51,562 nt of DNA from assembly GCA_964460665.1 (NCBI GenBank), contig CAYWSL010000014.1, positions 1-51,562 on the forward strand, in the 5' to 3' direction. Below the pieces are notes generated by a model. That model had not been told where the DNA came from and did no database searches. It worked only from the letters and a program-made list of their open reading frames with translations. Below, in pieces: positions 1 to 8,726 of the stretch (positions within the stretch are counted from its first letter, which is position 1; each line of letters starts with the position of its first letter). The translations under genes were made by a program, and so were the position numbers. The stretch comes from K23-9 sp964460665. Lineage in GTDB: Bacteria > Planctomycetota > Planctomycetia > Pirellulales > Pirellulaceae.

Positions 1-65
1 TCAACAAACCGTTGACGACTTCCGCTACGTAAATGACGTGATTTCAATGATCAAGGTTATTTGCG
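1..65 (-). repeat. Dispersed intergenic repeat, copy 1
   Basis: Bases 12-65 are identical, in inverted orientation, to 25294-25347 (54 nt). Bases 1-29 match 51494-51522 in inverted orientation with two mismatches. The shared core reads cgtagcggaagtcgtcaa on the minus strand. It lies outside any gene and belongs to a repeat family seen at four places in this window. Confidence 0.85.
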
Positions 66-149
66 CACCTAGTACTAGTGCTGCCTTTCAACTAAAAGTT
101 GGGGTGTCGCCTTTCGTAGCACGTCTGGCCGATTGGCCCTGGGCATAAG

Positions 150-1658
150 ATGACTTCTCAGACTTTGTATTCGATCGAGCGATCCTCAATGGCAACTACT
201 GGTTGGAACCACAATCAAACGCGCACAACGCATGGCCGCCTTTTGGCCTTCACCCTGATCATGTCATTGGCGGCATCGATTGTCGTGGCACAGGAGCCGC
301 TTTTGCTTGATGTCGACCGCGACAAATCAAGCAAGCCAAACGTGATTATGTTGATGGCCGATGACCTTGGCTACGGCGATGTCGGATTCACGGGCAACAA
401 AAAGATCATCACGCCGCACTTGGATGCGATGGCGAAGCACGGTGTCACGTTTGACCATTTTTATGCGGCGTCTTGCCTTTGCACACCAACGCGCGCCAGC
501 TGCCTGACCGGGCGCAGCCCGTTTCGTCAGGGGATTTTCGCAGCACACACCGCCGGCATGCGTCACGCCGAAAAGACCGTCGCGGAATCACTGCGCAGCG
601 AGAACTATGCAACCGGCTTCTTCGGCAAGTGGCACCTTGGCTGGGTGGAGGCCGATAAGGTTGAAAGTCGCGGTTTTTACTCGCCACCGTGGCATCACGG
701 CTTCGATGAAGTATTCGCAACCAAGAGCGCCGTGCCGACTTGGAATCCGACTCGAACTCCCAAGAACTGGAAAGGCTTTGGAGCAGAAGACGATGGTTCG
801 TGGGGCGGTTCAATCTATGTTCACAACGGAGTCCCTGTGACGGAGAACTTAGATGGTGACGACAGTCGAATCATCATGGACCGCGCGATTCCGTTCATCG
901 AAAAATCACTCGCTGACAACAAACCGTTCTTAGCGACGATCTGGTTCCACGCTCCACACGATCCAGTTGTCGCGGGTCCAGAATACCTCGCTCAGTATCC
1001 GGACCTGCCTGAAAAGCAACAGCATCTTTACGGATGCATCACTGCGATGGACGAACAAATCGGACGTTTGCAAGAGGTGCTGCAGTCCCATGATGCCGCC
1101 GAAAACACCATCGTCTTTTTCTGTAGTGACAACGGGCCGTCGGATTCCGCAGCCAAAAAGGGCATCGCATCGGCTGGCCCGTTCCGGGGCCACAAGCACC
1201 AAATGTGGGAAGGCGGAATCCGCGTGCCTTCGCTCGTACAGTGGCAAGGACATCTGAAAGAAGGCGCGGTCTGTTCGTTTCCAGCAACGACCTGCGATTA
1301 CTTGCCGACAATCCTGGACCTAGCCGGCCTTCGGAAAATTGAAAATCGCCCGCTGGACGGCGTCAGTTTGAAGCCAGTTCTGCAAGGACGCGATGTTCAG
1401 CGAGAGTACCCGATGGCGTTCGGCTACCAGCGTCTCTACAAGAATACCGAGCTATACGCATTGCTGAGCGGATCCTACAAAATTTGCATCCCCGAAAAAG
1501 AAACGGAGATGATGCTGTTTGATCTTGCCAACGATCCGTCTGAAACAAAAGACATTTCAAAGGAACAGCCAGAGCGTTTTGAGCAAATGAAAAGCGAGCT
1601 ACAAAAGGTGAAGCAATCGTGGCGGCAAAGTCGCGAAGGCAACGACTACACCTATTAG
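150..1658 (+). CDS. Secreted sulfatase (type I, formylglycine-dependent)
   Basis: The product is a 502-residue member of the alkaline-phosphatase-like sulfatase superfamily and should hydrolyse sulfate esters, probably of sulfated polysaccharide. The N-terminal metal site is seen as NVIMLMADDLGYGD (about residues 64-77). The maturation motif is C111-T-P-T-R115, where the Cys would become formylglycine, followed by a GKWHLG motif. A hydrophobic stretch ending near AQE (about residues 31-49) looks like a signal peptide, so periplasmic or outside action is likely. An in-frame ATG at 189 would give a more normal signal peptide and may be the true start. The substrate cannot be told from sequence, and no formylglycine-generating enzyme is encoded in this window. 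Confidence 0.92.
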   Translation: MTSQTLYSIERSSMATTGWNHNQTRTTHGRLLAFTLIMSLAASIVVAQEPLLLDVDRDKSSKPNVIMLMADDLGYGDVGFTGNKKIITPHLDAMAKHGVTFDHFYAASCLCTPTRASCLTGRSPFRQGIFAAHTAGMRHAEKTVAESLRSENYATGFFGKWHLGWVEADKVESRGFYSPPWHHGFDEVFATKSAVPTWNPTRTPKNWKGFGAEDDGSWGGSIYVHNGVPVTENLDGDDSRIIMDRAIPFIEKSLADNKPFLATIWFHAPHDPVVAGPEYLAQYPDLPEKQQHLYGCITAMDEQIGRLQEVLQSHDAAENTIVFFCSDNGPSDSAAKKGIASAGPFRGHKHQMWEGGIRVPSLVQWQGHLKEGAVCSFPATTCDYLPTILDLAGLRKIENRPLDGVSLKPVLQGRDVQREYPMAFGYQRLYKNTELYALLSGSYKICIPEKETEMMLFDLANDPSETKDISKEQPERFEQMKSELQKVKQSWRQSREGNDYTY

Positions 1659-1697
1659 CGGCGCGGCATTTGCGATCTGCTGGTGCCTGATTCCAAT

Positions 1698-1719
1698 GGC
1701 GTGGTGCGCATTCCACGCC
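1698..1719. terminator. Stem-loop after sulfatase gene (no T tract)
   Basis: A perfect 7-bp inverted repeat (ggcgtgg / ccacgcc) with an 8-nt loop lies 40 nt past the sulfatase stop. No T run follows, so a role in termination or 3' end protection is only a guess. Confidence 0.3.
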
Positions 1720-1763
1720 GCCTTGATTGATCCAGTGATTCGCCTTTACCTCAGGACAGTAGC

Positions 1764-1847
1764 ATGATCCGGCTTGCCTTCATCGTCGTCACATTCTTTG
1801 CCGTATCAAACTCGACGTTCGCGCAAGATGTGGTTGCCGCACGCTAA
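1764..1847 (+). pseudogene. Decapitated signal-peptide remnant (27 codons)
   Basis: An ATG at 1764 opens a 27-codon frame ending in TAA at 1845-1847. Its product is a near-perfect Sec signal peptide: one Arg, a hydrophobic core (LAFIVVTFFAV) and a cleavage-like TFAQD, followed by only a few residues. Nothing that could be a mature protein follows in frame. The simplest reading is the 5' stub of an exported protein gene whose body was lost, next to the repeat-rich block at 1932-2335. A genuine 27-residue peptide cannot be excluded. Confidence 0.4.
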
Positions 1848-1931
1848 GCTGTAGTCATCCGCGGTTCAAGCGAATAGGAACGCTGGCCAGGGCAAATCAC
1901 TTTTTCAAGATGGGAAGTCGCTGCAATTTGT

Positions 1932-2335
1932 AACCCAACGCGTAAGTTTTGAAATTGCGTTTTTTGGAATCTGAAAAAGCAATCGCATGGAAGTATCGTG
2001 CGACACGATGGGAAAACCAGCCACTCAGTGGCGACACAACCCTAGCCAGGTGCGTAAGCTCCTGGACCTGCGGACCTGAATGATTCGCTCGTTTTTCTTC
2101 GTCCCGATCACCGCCTACGGCGGTGATCGGGACGAAGAAAAACGAAATGGATTTTGCGTTACGTCAACCTTGGGCTGACGCCCAAGGCTACAATCTGCCG
2201 CCACTACGTGGCTGGCTTTTCAGTGCCGCAATGTCAATATTCACACGATCCCAAACACGCGTTCATGCACGATTTTTGCCGTAAAACAAACATACATTGA
2301 CGTTTTGCGCATCTTCAAAACTCACGCGTCGGGTT
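1932..2335. repeat. Composite inverted-repeat block (MITE-like)
   Basis: Two diverged copies of one unit face each other. The left copy starts aacccaacgcgtaagttttg at 1932 and reaches ccagccactcagtggcg at 2017-2033. The right copy, on the minus strand, starts aacccgacgcgtgagttttg at 2335 and reaches ccagccacgtagtggcg at 2215-2199. Between them lie a 27-bp perfect hairpin (2089-2145) and an 8-bp hairpin (ccttgggc/gcccaagg, about 2168-2187). No coding sequence is supported inside. This looks like a non-autonomous element or nested intergenic repeats; no target-site duplication was identified. Confidence 0.6.
2089..2145. repeat. Perfect 27-bp hairpin with 3-nt loop
   Basis: The left arm 2089-2115 and right arm 2119-2145 are exact reverse complements with loop tac. 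The arms begin tcgtttttcttcgtcccg, so each transcribed strand would carry T-rich sequence at one end of a very stable stem. It could act as a bidirectional terminator between the sulfatase and the converging esterase gene, or be the core of a mobile repeat. Confidence 0.8.
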
Positions 2336-2345
2336 GGAACGCTGG

Positions 2346-2367
2346 CCGAAAGTCTTGACGACTTCCG
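2346..2367 (-). repeat. Dispersed intergenic repeat, copy 2 (abuts a stop codon)
   Basis: The 22 nt reading cggaagtcgtcaagactttc on the minus strand match the core of the hairpin at 25331-25395. The repeat begins directly after the stop codon of the esterase/SMP-30 gene (stop at 2368-2370), so it would lie at the very start of that transcript's 3' region. Confidence 0.75.
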
Positions 2368-4179
2368 TTATAAGCGCGGCTTGGGTGGCTTGACTGGATC
2401 TTGCCATGGTGCGATTCCGGTCATCTTTGTTTTGCGCCGGAATACGCTTGTTCCACTGGTGGCGTACAGCGTTTGCATGTCGTCACCTGCAAAGACCAAA
2501 TTTGATAACCGCCCGGTGCGTTTGGGACGTTTCAGGAAGATATGAGCACGGCCTGGCTGGTCGAATATTTGCACTCCCAGCTTTGTGGCTACCAGCAATT
2601 CACCGCTGGTCGTCATCGTGCAACCATCGCCGCCGGTGTTCAACTCGTCTTTCGGTTGGTGCACGTAGGAATAAGGCTGCCCGTAATGTAGCTTGCCGGC
2701 TGTGCCAATTCGGTACGACCAGATGTAGTGACCTAGCGCGTCGACTACCAACAGGAATCGCTTGTCGGGTGTCACGATCAACCCGTTCGGCTTTTCTGGA
2801 CCCGCGCCAGCCTTCACGACTTCACCAGTTTTCGCGTCACTGTTCAATCGCAAATACCAGACCGCTTTCTCATCGGGGCCTGAGAAATAGATGCCATGGT
2901 CAAGCACGACCAAGTCGTTGCAGGACTTGCCGGTCATCAGATCCGTCTGTGTGCCATCGGCTTCGATTCGCGTTAACTTCTTCGCTTTGTTGCGAGCGCA
3001 GTACAGGCGACCTTGGGAGTCAAACATCAGTGCGCTCACACCTGGCATGTCAGCGTACTTCGACGCGCCCAGCTTTTCTTTGCTGACTCGTGTGTCTTCC
3101 GAATTCACTTTCCAGATTTCGCCTCGAGGGCCGTCGACAAAATAAACGCCACCATCGGGAGCGATCGCGGGGCCTTCGGTGTACTTGTGTCCGTCGCTGA
3201 CCAATTGCCAGCCTTCGTCCGGCAGCAAGCGATTCTTTAGCTCAGGATGCTCTGCGGTGTCGGTGGTAATCGGCCGGTCGTGGTTTGCCCAAAGCCATTT
3301 CATTGCATCGGGAAAGACTGCGGCGCCATGTTTTCCGTTGTGCCCACCGTCGCCCCATTCGTTTTTGACTTGGTATCCGGCCCACTGAAGTGCCGATAGC
3401 ATCGACGTGTTGGCGTGCCACCAACTGCCGCCGTAAATATCTAAATCGTTGCGCCCATCCTGCAAGAAGACACGCAGCGGTTTCGGCTCGGCTTTGCGAA
3501 TCATGGTGGGGTATTCGTTACCACCGCGTAGCCCCACAAAGGTTCCGACGGTCGAAAAGACACGGCGGAATTGATCGGGCCGATGCCAGGCCACGCCGAA
3601 CGCCGCGATCGCTCCGCTGCTGCTACCGCCGATCGCGCGCAAGTTGGGATCGTCCGTTATCGAGTAAGACTTTTTCAGTTCGGGAATCATTTCGTCAACG
3701 ATGAACTGAGCGTATCGATCGCTGACGGTGTCATATTCGTAGCTGCGATTGAAACGATGCTGTGCGTCATCAGCTCCTTCGTCGGACCCGGTCACAACAC
3801 CTGGGTTGATGCACAGGGCGATTGTTGGCGGCATCTCGCCGCGATGAATCAAGTTGTCGAAAACCGTTGGCAACTGCCATTCGCCTTTTTCGCGCACGTA
3901 CTTCGCGCCGTCTTGAAACACCATCAGTGCCGCTGGTTTGTCAGCGCTATACTGCGCGGGAACATAGACGAAGTAGTCGCGCTGTGTGCCCGGAAAGACT
4001 TTGCTTTTTTCAAAACGATGCGACGTTACCATTCCCTTTGGCACGTCTGCTTGCGTTTTCGCGTCGGCGTGCCTTGGGTAGCTTTCCTGCGACGGGCACG
4101 ACGTAGCGAGAAGTCCGATCGATGCACAGCAAACAACCGGTAGTGCCGCAGAAGCGAGGAAACGATGGAGATTGATCAT
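2368..4179 (-). CDS. Secreted esterase fused to SMP-30/gluconolactonase-like propeller
   Basis: The 603-residue product joins two enzymes. Residues about 50-310 form an alpha/beta-hydrolase of the esterase-D/enterochelin-esterase type with nucleophile elbow G185-S-S187-S-G189 and a likely catalytic His in the DGGHNGKHG segment. Residues about 315-600 resemble the SMP-30/gluconolactonase/LRE beta-propeller (GPAIAPDGGVYFVDG; DSQGRLYCARN; PNGLIVTPD). The N-terminus is hydrophobic and ends LLATSC, a possible lipobox with Cys28, so the protein may be a lipoprotein. It may release acyl or feruloyl groups and then act on a sugar lactone. It ends convergently with the upstream sulfatase across the repeat block. 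Specificity is unknown. Confidence 0.85.
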   Translation of the reverse strand: MINLHRFLASAALPVVCCASIGLLATSCPSQESYPRHADAKTQADVPKGMVTSHRFEKSKVFPGTQRDYFVYVPAQYSADKPAALMVFQDGAKYVREKGEWQLPTVFDNLIHRGEMPPTIALCINPGVVTGSDEGADDAQHRFNRSYEYDTVSDRYAQFIVDEMIPELKKSYSITDDPNLRAIGGSSSGAIAAFGVAWHRPDQFRRVFSTVGTFVGLRGGNEYPTMIRKAEPKPLRVFLQDGRNDLDIYGGSWWHANTSMLSALQWAGYQVKNEWGDGGHNGKHGAAVFPDAMKWLWANHDRPITTDTAEHPELKNRLLPDEGWQLVSDGHKYTEGPAIAPDGGVYFVDGPRGEIWKVNSEDTRVSKEKLGASKYADMPGVSALMFDSQGRLYCARNKAKKLTRIEADGTQTDLMTGKSCNDLVVLDHGIYFSGPDEKAVWYLRLNSDAKTGEVVKAGAGPEKPNGLIVTPDKRFLLVVDALGHYIWSYRIGTAGKLHYGQPYSYVHQPKDELNTGGDGCTMTTSGELLVATKLGVQIFDQPGRAHIFLKRPKRTGRLSNLVFAGDDMQTLYATSGTSVFRRKTKMTGIAPWQDPVKPPKPRL

Positions 4180-4206
4180 TGTCGTCAGTACGGGTTAGAA
4201 GGCGGT

Positions 4207-4268
4207 AAAAATATGAGGCACCAAAAATACGAGGCGCCAAAATACGAGGCGCCAAAATACGAGGCGCC
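4207..4268. repeat. Short tandem repeat, 4 x 15-16 nt
   Basis: Four head-to-tail copies of aaaatacgaggcgcc (the first diverged to atatgaggcacc) lie between the divergent esterase and rhomboid genes. It occupies their promoter region, so copy number could affect spacing. A G-rich run follows at 4269-4284. Confidence 0.85.
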
Positions 4269-4350
4269 CGGGGGGAGGTGGGGGAGACTTGCAGGGAGGG
4301 GATTAGCTGGGTTGTGGCGAAGGCGTGCGTAATACGATAATCGATCCATC

Positions 4351-5109
4351 ATGATTCCGCTTCGCGACAACATCCCTAGCCGCACCACACCGCTGGTAAC
4401 GTACGTCATCATTGCTGCGTGCTCGATCGCGTTTGGCCTTCAGTATTTAAATCAGAAAGAAGGTCACGACTTGGTTCTGGACTATGGAATGGTCCCGGCG
4501 CGAGTCACGAGCGACGATCCGAACCCGATTGTGCGGCTGCCGATGCAGGTGCAATCAGTGACAGGCCCGGTGATTCAGTTACAAGATGTCCAGCTGCCCA
4601 CTGCGACCGTTACGCCTTGGCTGACACTGCTGACGTGCATGTTTTTGCATGGAGGTGTGATGCACTTCCTAGGCAATATGTGGTTTTTGTACATCTTTGG
4701 GGACAACGTTGAAGACCGCCTTGGGCACATCGGCTTCGCGTTGATGTACCTCGGAACAGGCGTGATCGCATCGATGGCGCACATCATGAACGATCCGGCC
4801 AGCGGAATCCCAACGATAGGCGCCAGCGGTGCGATCGCGGGCGTGATGGGAGCTTACGCATGGCTTTACCCAAAAGCGAAAGTACAAGCAATCTTGCCGA
4901 TTCCGTTCTTCTTTCGGGCATTTGTGATACCCGCGCCGGTGTTTTTGGGGATTTGGTTCGCGATGCAAACTTACAGTGGTATTCAGTCGTCACCTGTTGG
5001 TGGCGGAGTCGCGTGGTGGGCCCATATTGGTGGGTTCATTGCTGGTGCAATCTTAGCACTACTGATTGGCCGTTCAGAAAATCATTCAACTGCGCAGGTT
5101 CGTTTTTAA
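4351..5109 (+). CDS. Rhomboid family intramembrane serine protease
   Basis: The 252-residue polytopic membrane protein should cleave transmembrane substrates within the bilayer. The catalytic dyad is visible: Ser159 in GASG (157-160) and His225 in WWAHIGG. The HFLGNMWFL segment (105-113) supplies the conserved His/Asn oxyanion region. About six membrane segments are seen, with a long insert after the first (residues about 36-90) that would lie in the periplasm. The ATG at 4351 is the natural start. It stands alone on the plus strand, and its substrate is unknown. Confidence 0.93.
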   Translation: MIPLRDNIPSRTTPLVTYVIIAACSIAFGLQYLNQKEGHDLVLDYGMVPARVTSDDPNPIVRLPMQVQSVTGPVIQLQDVQLPTATVTPWLTLLTCMFLHGGVMHFLGNMWFLYIFGDNVEDRLGHIGFALMYLGTGVIASMAHIMNDPASGIPTIGASGAIAGVMGAYAWLYPKAKVQAILPIPFFFRAFVIPAPVFLGIWFAMQTYSGIQSSPVGGGVAWWAHIGGFIAGAILALLIGRSENHSTAQVRF

Positions 5110-5418
5110 AGCGACGAAAACTGTGACGCGAATTAACGCCAGAAAAAAAACTCATCAACTTTGATTGTCGAAGGTGATGGATGATGACGCGAAGTCGCGA
5201 AACGAAAATCGGCGTTAAAAAATGTGAAGATAAGACACGGAAATTGTGTTCTTAAATACGCGAAGTGGTAGCGTAGCCAGGGCTCGTGTGCTCTGCTAGT
5301 GTTTGGGGGGTTCACGAACCTAGGAAACCACCGGTCTTTCGGTAGCAAGCTACGAAACAGAGATTGGTTTTCGACGTAGTTCCTGCTTCACCCCCAGTTG
5401 CTAGGGCGAGCGAATAGA
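5110..5418. other. Intergenic region, no gene seen
   Basis: About 300 nt between the rhomboid and FHA-GAF genes. It holds a small hairpin (gtagc aa gctac, near 5342-5353) and A/T-rich patches, and no ORF with coding character on either strand. It presumably carries the promoter of the FHA-GAF gene. Confidence 0.5.
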
Positions 5419-6333
5419 ATGAAACGACTACGACTGATACAGCTAAACCAGCGGGGCTTGGGTAATATTCATTACCTAACGAAGCCCAAGGTGACGCTCG
5501 GTCGCGCCAGTACGAACGACATTGTGATCAACCACAAACAGGTCAGCCGAAACCACTTGCTGATTCGGGTCGCAAGTGACGGAACCAGCGGAACGGTCGA
5601 AGACTGCGGTAGTGCCAATGGCGCATTTCTAAACGGCGATCTGATTGAAAAAGCGGTCGAACTGAGTGAAGGGGCGACACTAACGATCGGCGACATCGAT
5701 TTTCTTGTCGAATTGATGGATGCCGACAAAGACAAAGACTTTGCGATTACCGAATCCCGATCTGAGTTACAGGGAACGGTCGATGTGGATGACTACACAT
5801 CCGATGTCAGCACCGCACGAAATGACGAACTGGATGACCTGGGACTGCGGAACTTTCAGCCCGATTTAGCCTTTGACGAAATCGCGGAGATTGCGGCAGC
5901 TATTTTTGCTGCTCCTCGCGGATTCGTGTCCGTGATCGACGAACAGGACTGCTTCTACAAAGGTGCGTATGGGATCAGCAAGCGGCGGTGGAAACGCAGC
6001 GAAACGCCCTGTACGATCGTTGTTGACGCGCATGCCCCAATTTGGGTGGGCGAAATTTACCCAGATGAGAGAACGCTTGCATTGCCGTTTCTGGCCAACG
6101 ACCCGGTTTCCCGCTTTTATGCGGCTACTCCATTCACTGGGCCGTCAGGCATCGTGATTGGCACCATCGGCGTCTCCTGCCCGATGAAGAAAACGGCGAG
6201 CGAGGTGCAATTGAAGGCACTTAGCAATCTTGCTCATTCGGTCGAACGTCTGGTCACCTTGACGCTTGAAAAGCGACGTGCCGACCAGTTGCACTTGCGA
6301 ATGGTCGAAGAAGAAGACCTCTCAGACTGTTAG
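5419..6333 (+). CDS. FHA domain - GAF domain signalling protein
   Basis: The N-terminal FHA domain (residues about 1-95) binds phosphothreonine peptides and shows the signature GRAS (28-31), SRNH (43-46) and a later NGAFLNG loop. After an acidic linker, residues about 140-290 form a GAF domain (FVSVIDEQDCFYKGAYG; FYAATPF; GVSCPMKK). There is no catalytic output domain, so it probably works as a soluble adaptor that reads Ser/Thr kinase signalling. A TTG at 5398 would add seven residues; ATG 5419 starts straight into the FHA fold and is preferred. The gene is followed by rpsB in the same direction, 248 nt downstream. Confidence 0.85.
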   Translation: MKRLRLIQLNQRGLGNIHYLTKPKVTLGRASTNDIVINHKQVSRNHLLIRVASDGTSGTVEDCGSANGAFLNGDLIEKAVELSEGATLTIGDIDFLVELMDADKDKDFAITESRSELQGTVDVDDYTSDVSTARNDELDDLGLRNFQPDLAFDEIAEIAAAIFAAPRGFVSVIDEQDCFYKGAYGISKRRWKRSETPCTIVVDAHAPIWVGEIYPDERTLALPFLANDPVSRFYAATPFTGPSGIVIGTIGVSCPMKKTASEVQLKALSNLAHSVERLVTLTLEKRRADQLHLRMVEEEDLSDC

Positions 6334-6581
6334 TACGGTCAGAATGCGAGTGTTTGCCCGTATTTGCGTTGATTCAGCGTTCTCCCTTGCCGAAAACCGT
6401 CTTACTCGGTAAGTTTTTCGCCTTACCAAGCTCGGATTCGACTTCAGAAACACCGAGTGTTTTTTACCTTTCCCCCGTTGCAATGGGACGAAGGGCGAGT
6501 GATTGCTAGGCAGTCCGAAGCCCTGGAAACGTCGATACGTTTCTCGTAGCCCGCTACGGAACAACTACAGGACTTTGTCGT

Positions 6582-7430
6582 ATGGCAAACCCAATTGTTA
6601 AAGAGATGATTGAAGCTGGTGTTCACTTTGGACACCGCACCAGTTTGTGGAATCCGAAGATGGCTCCTTACATCTTTGGTCGCAAGAACCAGATCCACAT
6701 CATGGACATCCGCGAAACGCTTCGTGGAATGCTTCGTGCCAAAAAATATCTTAGCCAAGTGGCTGCTGGCGGTAGCCTGATCCTGTTCGTCGGAACCAAG
6801 CGTCAAGCGGGCGAAGCCGTCGAAGCGCAGGCAACACGATGCGGCATGCCGTTCGTTAGCGAGCGTTGGTTGGGTGGAACGTTGACCAACTTCCGTACGA
6901 TTCGCAGCCGACTGGGCCGCTTGGAAGAACTAGAGTCCATCCGTAGCACCGACGCGATCGACAACTACAGCAAGAAAATGCAGTCGTCGTTGAACCGCGA
7001 GTACCGCAAGATGTACCGCAACTTGAATGGTCTTCGCACGATGAACCGCCTGCCTGAGTGCCTGTTCATCGTCGACCCTGGCAAAGAGCGAAACGCTGTG
7101 CGTGAAGCCAAGCGACTTGGTATCACCACGGTTGCTTTGATCGATACCGACAGCGATCCAACTCAAATCGACTTGCCGATTCCAGGCAACGACGACGGTA
7201 TCCGCAGCGTCGAATTGATCATGCGTCAATTGGCTGATGCCGTGAACGCCGGCAAAGGTCAAGCTGCGATGGCCAAAGGCAAGGAAGCACCTGCTGCTCC
7301 AGCCGCCGCGGCACCTGCTGCTCCAGCCGCCGAAGCTGCTCCGGCACCTGCTGCCGAAGCCGCACCAGCAGCTGAGCCTGCAGCAGAAGCACCTGCTGCA
7401 ACACCGACCGAACCACCTGCAGAGGCGTAG
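6582..7430 (+). CDS. rpsB: 30S ribosomal protein uS2
   Basis: A clear uS2: the N-terminal MIEAGVHFGHRTSLWNPKM, the WLGGTLTNF segment and the FIVDPGKERNAVREAKRLGI segment are all present. The 282-residue protein is longer than the usual 230-240 because of an Ala/Pro/Glu-rich tail from about residue 230, made of imperfect APAAEA units. It heads the conserved rpsB-tsf-pyrH-frr order. A weak SD-like agga lies upstream, and the 248-nt leader may contain regulatory structure. Confidence 0.97.
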   Translation: MANPIVKEMIEAGVHFGHRTSLWNPKMAPYIFGRKNQIHIMDIRETLRGMLRAKKYLSQVAAGGSLILFVGTKRQAGEAVEAQATRCGMPFVSERWLGGTLTNFRTIRSRLGRLEELESIRSTDAIDNYSKKMQSSLNREYRKMYRNLNGLRTMNRLPECLFIVDPGKERNAVREAKRLGITTVALIDTDSDPTQIDLPIPGNDDGIRSVELIMRQLADAVNAGKGQAAMAKGKEAPAAPAAAAPAAPAAEAAPAPAAEAAPAAEPAAEAPAATPTEPPAEA

Positions 7431-7483
7431 GCTCGCCGTGGTGATCGGGGATCGAATTCGCGATCATCAAGATTGAATTCGTT

Positions 7484-7524
7484 GACTTCAAACGGCCAAT
7501 TTCAAGCACAAGCCGCTTGAAGTC
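7484..7524 (+). promoter_or_regulatory. Stem-loop between rpsB and tsf
   Basis: Arms 7484-7496 and 7512-7524 pair over 13 positions with one A-C mismatch around a 15-nt loop. The stem sits mid-way in the 249-nt rpsB-tsf spacer and is not followed by a T run. It may act as a processing or attenuation site that uncouples S2 from EF-Ts output. The role is inferred. Confidence 0.45.
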
Positions 7525-7679
7525 ATCGATTACGACACGCCAGGATCGCGCATCGGCGCGAACCCTTGTAGTTAGTCCAGCAGTCTGTTCCTTGGCGGCT
7601 CGGCTGTTGCCAGCCCCAAGTCGAACCAAACAAACTTCACCCTAACAGCAGTCGATTCAGACAAAGAAGAAGGAAGAGA

Positions 7680-8657
7680 ATGGCTATTTCAGCAAAAGAT
7701 GTCAGTGAGTTGCGCAAATCCACTGGTGCCGGCATGATGGATTGCAAGAAGGCTTTGCAAGAATCAGGCGGAGACATGGAAGGTGCTCTGGATTACCTTC
7801 GCAAGAAAGGCCAAAAAGTTGCCGCGAAACGTGCGGACCGCGACGCCACCGAAGGTGTCGTTGTGGCACTGACCGAAGGCAACCGCGCGGTCTTGTTGGC
7901 GCTCAGCTGCGAAACTGATTTCGTCGCCAAGAACGAAGAGTTCATCGAGCTGACCCAGTCGGTCGCCAAGGCTGCCATGGAAGCCAAGCTGGACAGCGTA
8001 GAAGCGGTCACGGCAATGGCTTACGAAGGTGCAACGGTTGGCGAAAAGTTGGTCGAATACACCGGCAAGATTGGTGAGAAAATCGAAGTCTCTGACGTGC
8101 AAGTCGTCGAAGGCGACAACATCACGTCGTACATCCACGCCGGTAGCAAGATTGGCGTTTTGGTTTCGTTCGACGCTGGTGGTGCAGATGGTGCGGATCA
8201 GTTTTTCCGCAGCATCGCGATGCACATCGCCGCGATGAGCCCATCGATCTTGAGCCCCGAAGAGTTCGACGAAGAATTCGTGACGAAAGAAACCGAAGCC
8301 CTGCAGGCTCAGATTACAGCCGAGAACGAGCTGAATGAAAAAGAGAATCTGGGCAAGCCAATGAAGAATGTCCCCAAGTACGCCAGCAAGCGACAGTTGA
8401 CTGCCGAAGTCATGGCGCAGGCAGAAGCGGACATCAAGGCGCAATTGGAAGCTGAAGGCAAACCTGAAAAGATCTGGGACAAGATTGTTCCTGGTAAGCT
8501 GGAGCGTTTCGTTTCCGATAACACGTTGCTTGACCAAGAGCGTTGTTTGCTAAGCCAGTTTTTCGCTTTGGACGACACCAAGACCGTCGATGCAGCGATC
8601 AAGGACTTCAGTGGCGACGCTTCGATCGTCGCATTCAAACGAGTCGCAGTGGGATAG
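7680..8657 (+). CDS. tsf: Translation elongation factor Ts
   Basis: EF-Ts is the nucleotide exchange factor for EF-Tu. The UBA-like N-terminus (VSELRKSTGAGMMDCKKAL) and the TDFVAKNEEF exchange motif are intact, and the 325 residues cover the full core with an insertion typical of longer EF-Ts forms. A strong ribosome site (aggaagag) lies just before ATG 7680. It follows rpsB and is closed by a terminator at 8685-8717, which separates it from pyrH-frr. Confidence 0.97.
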   Translation: MAISAKDVSELRKSTGAGMMDCKKALQESGGDMEGALDYLRKKGQKVAAKRADRDATEGVVVALTEGNRAVLLALSCETDFVAKNEEFIELTQSVAKAAMEAKLDSVEAVTAMAYEGATVGEKLVEYTGKIGEKIEVSDVQVVEGDNITSYIHAGSKIGVLVSFDAGGADGADQFFRSIAMHIAAMSPSILSPEEFDEEFVTKETEALQAQITAENELNEKENLGKPMKNVPKYASKRQLTAEVMAQAEADIKAQLEAEGKPEKIWDKIVPGKLERFVSDNTLLDQERCLLSQFFALDDTKTVDAAIKDFSGDASIVAFKRVAVG

Positions 8658-8684
8658 AGCTGCTGAGAATTCTGATTCAACGAA

Positions 8685-8717
8685 ATCAGTCGTCTGTTAA
8701 GCGGGCGGCTGATTTTT
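8685..8717 (+). terminator. Rho-independent terminator after tsf
   Basis: A 12-bp stem (8685-8696 with 8702-8713, including three G-U pairs on RNA) has a 5-nt loop and runs into a T tract at 8713-8717, 28 nt past the tsf stop. Confidence 0.75.
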
Positions 8718-8726
8718 GTGCGCCGT

